A DNA stretch of 64,000 bases. It comes from Plectonema cf. radiosum LEGE 06105. Its GTDB lineage: Bacteria; Cyanobacteriota; Cyanobacteriia; Cyanobacteriales; Nostocaceae. Each line of letters starts with the position of its first letter. Position 1 is the stretch's first letter. Both the position numbers and the translations under genes were made by a program. Below are positions 63,704-64,000 of this stretch, one piece after another. The stretch covers positions 1 through 64,000 of the forward strand of contig NZ_JADEWL010000008.1 of NCBI RefSeq assembly GCF_015207665.1, given 5' to 3'. The notes under the pieces were generated by a model. It was not told the origin of the DNA. It saw nothing but the letters and a program-made list of their open reading frames with translations, and did not search any database.

Positions 63704-64000
63704 AACTGACTTCCATAAAGCTTTGTAACTTTCGTTCATTTTACGGAAAAACCTGTGAAATGACTCTTGCGGGGTCAAACTCAAATAATACTACTATTAT
63801 TTACGGTAATAATGGAGCAGGTAAAACCAGTTTATTGAATGCATTTACCTGGGTATTATACGAAAAATTCAGTGCAGCCTTTGCTTCCGTTGAGCAACTT
63901 GTAAATAAAAGGGCGATCGCCGAAGCAAAAATTGGGCAGAGCGTAGAATGTTGGGTAGAGTTAGCGTGGGAACATGATGGTAAACGCTATCGAGTCAAAC
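63700..64000 (+). CDS. DndD-like / SMC-type AAA ATPase, partial (cut by window end)
   Basis: The first 100 residues only: MKLTSIKLCNFRSFYGKT, Walker A GNNGAGKTS (36-44) and LLNAFTWVLY. This is the RecF/SMC-like start seen in DndD, the ATPase of DNA phosphorothioation systems, and in related defence ATPases. The usual DndD length is about 650-700 residues, so most is beyond the window. The family call rests on the N-terminus and the small-gene neighbour only. Confidence 0.75.
   Translation, partial: MKLTSIKLCNFRSFYGKTCEMTLAGSNSNNTTIIYGNNGAGKTSLLNAFTWVLYEKFSAAFASVEQLVNKRAIAEAKIGQSVECWVELAWEHDGKRYRVK

Overview
The window looks like chromosomal DNA of a filamentous, probably heterocyst-forming cyanobacterium (Nostocales, Calothrix/Rivularia-like; the genus is a guess). 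The evidence is: a phycobilisome gene (apcF), a bilin lyase (CpcT family), psb29, ndhS and ftrV; the gene group apcF-glnA-gifA in the order I remember from Anabaena PCC 7120; many HIP1 octamers (GCGATCGC), mostly inside genes; AT-rich spacers; and tandem heptanucleotide repeats (STRRs) between a large share of the genes.

Layout. 1-3500: VanX-like dipeptidase, an aldo/keto reductase with a degenerate ferredoxin tail, a Uma2 nuclease, and a 184-bp element built from nested palindromes. 3192-6090: nitrogen module, with gifA (glutamine synthetase inhibitor IF7) convergent to glnA and apcF divergent from glnA; perfect NtcA boxes lie in front of both gifA and glnA. 6298-11250: TlyA, an alpha/beta hydrolase, a ParA/coiled-coil pair that fits the carboxysome-positioning system McdA/McdB, a 4-TM protein, and two half-size Gdt1/UPF0016 manganese-exporter genes. 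11689-13388: a lone TnpB gene next to ftrV. 13400-19148: YdcF, a membrane protein, an APH/P-loop fusion, L25 and PurA. 19828-26359: hybrid histidine kinase, a divergent adenosine-deaminase-like protein, and a membrane protein plus GT2 pair. 26791-36144: MutL, CinA, a DUF2993 protein, an APC permease, and Ugd/Uxs (UDP-glucose to UDP-glucuronate to UDP-xylose). 36145-42906: CPA2 antiporter with Usp domains, a hypothetical protein, NdhS, RodA, Mrp and an SRPBCC protein. 43598-50434: HemF, STAS, CpcT, Psb29, ExbD/ExbB, YkvA and a sugar-nucleotidyltransferase. 50629-55841: a histidine kinase and REC-TPR regulator followed by a split Trk/Ktr potassium uptake system. 55955-62907: an Rpn-like nuclease, a 1077-residue phosphorylase-kinase-like GH15 protein, and MgtE behind a structured leader. 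63530-64000: a small protein and the first 100 codons of a DndD-like ATPase, the start of what is probably a DNA-modification/defence operon cut by the window edge.

Most genes are housekeeping. The parts most worth a second look are the mgtE leader with a possible anti-Shine-Dalgarno switch, a TGTGA-N4-TCACA palindrome found twice, the palindromic mobile repeats, the TnpB without an obvious RuvC-II glutamate, the McdAB-like pair, several enzymes lacking family-defining residues (Mrp without CxxC, AKR without Fe-S cysteines, MutL and ADA variants), STRRs that supply stop codons or replace ribosome-binding sites, and the DndD-like operon at the right edge. I saw no rRNA or tRNA gene and no CRISPR array. 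All family calls were made by eye, without database searches.
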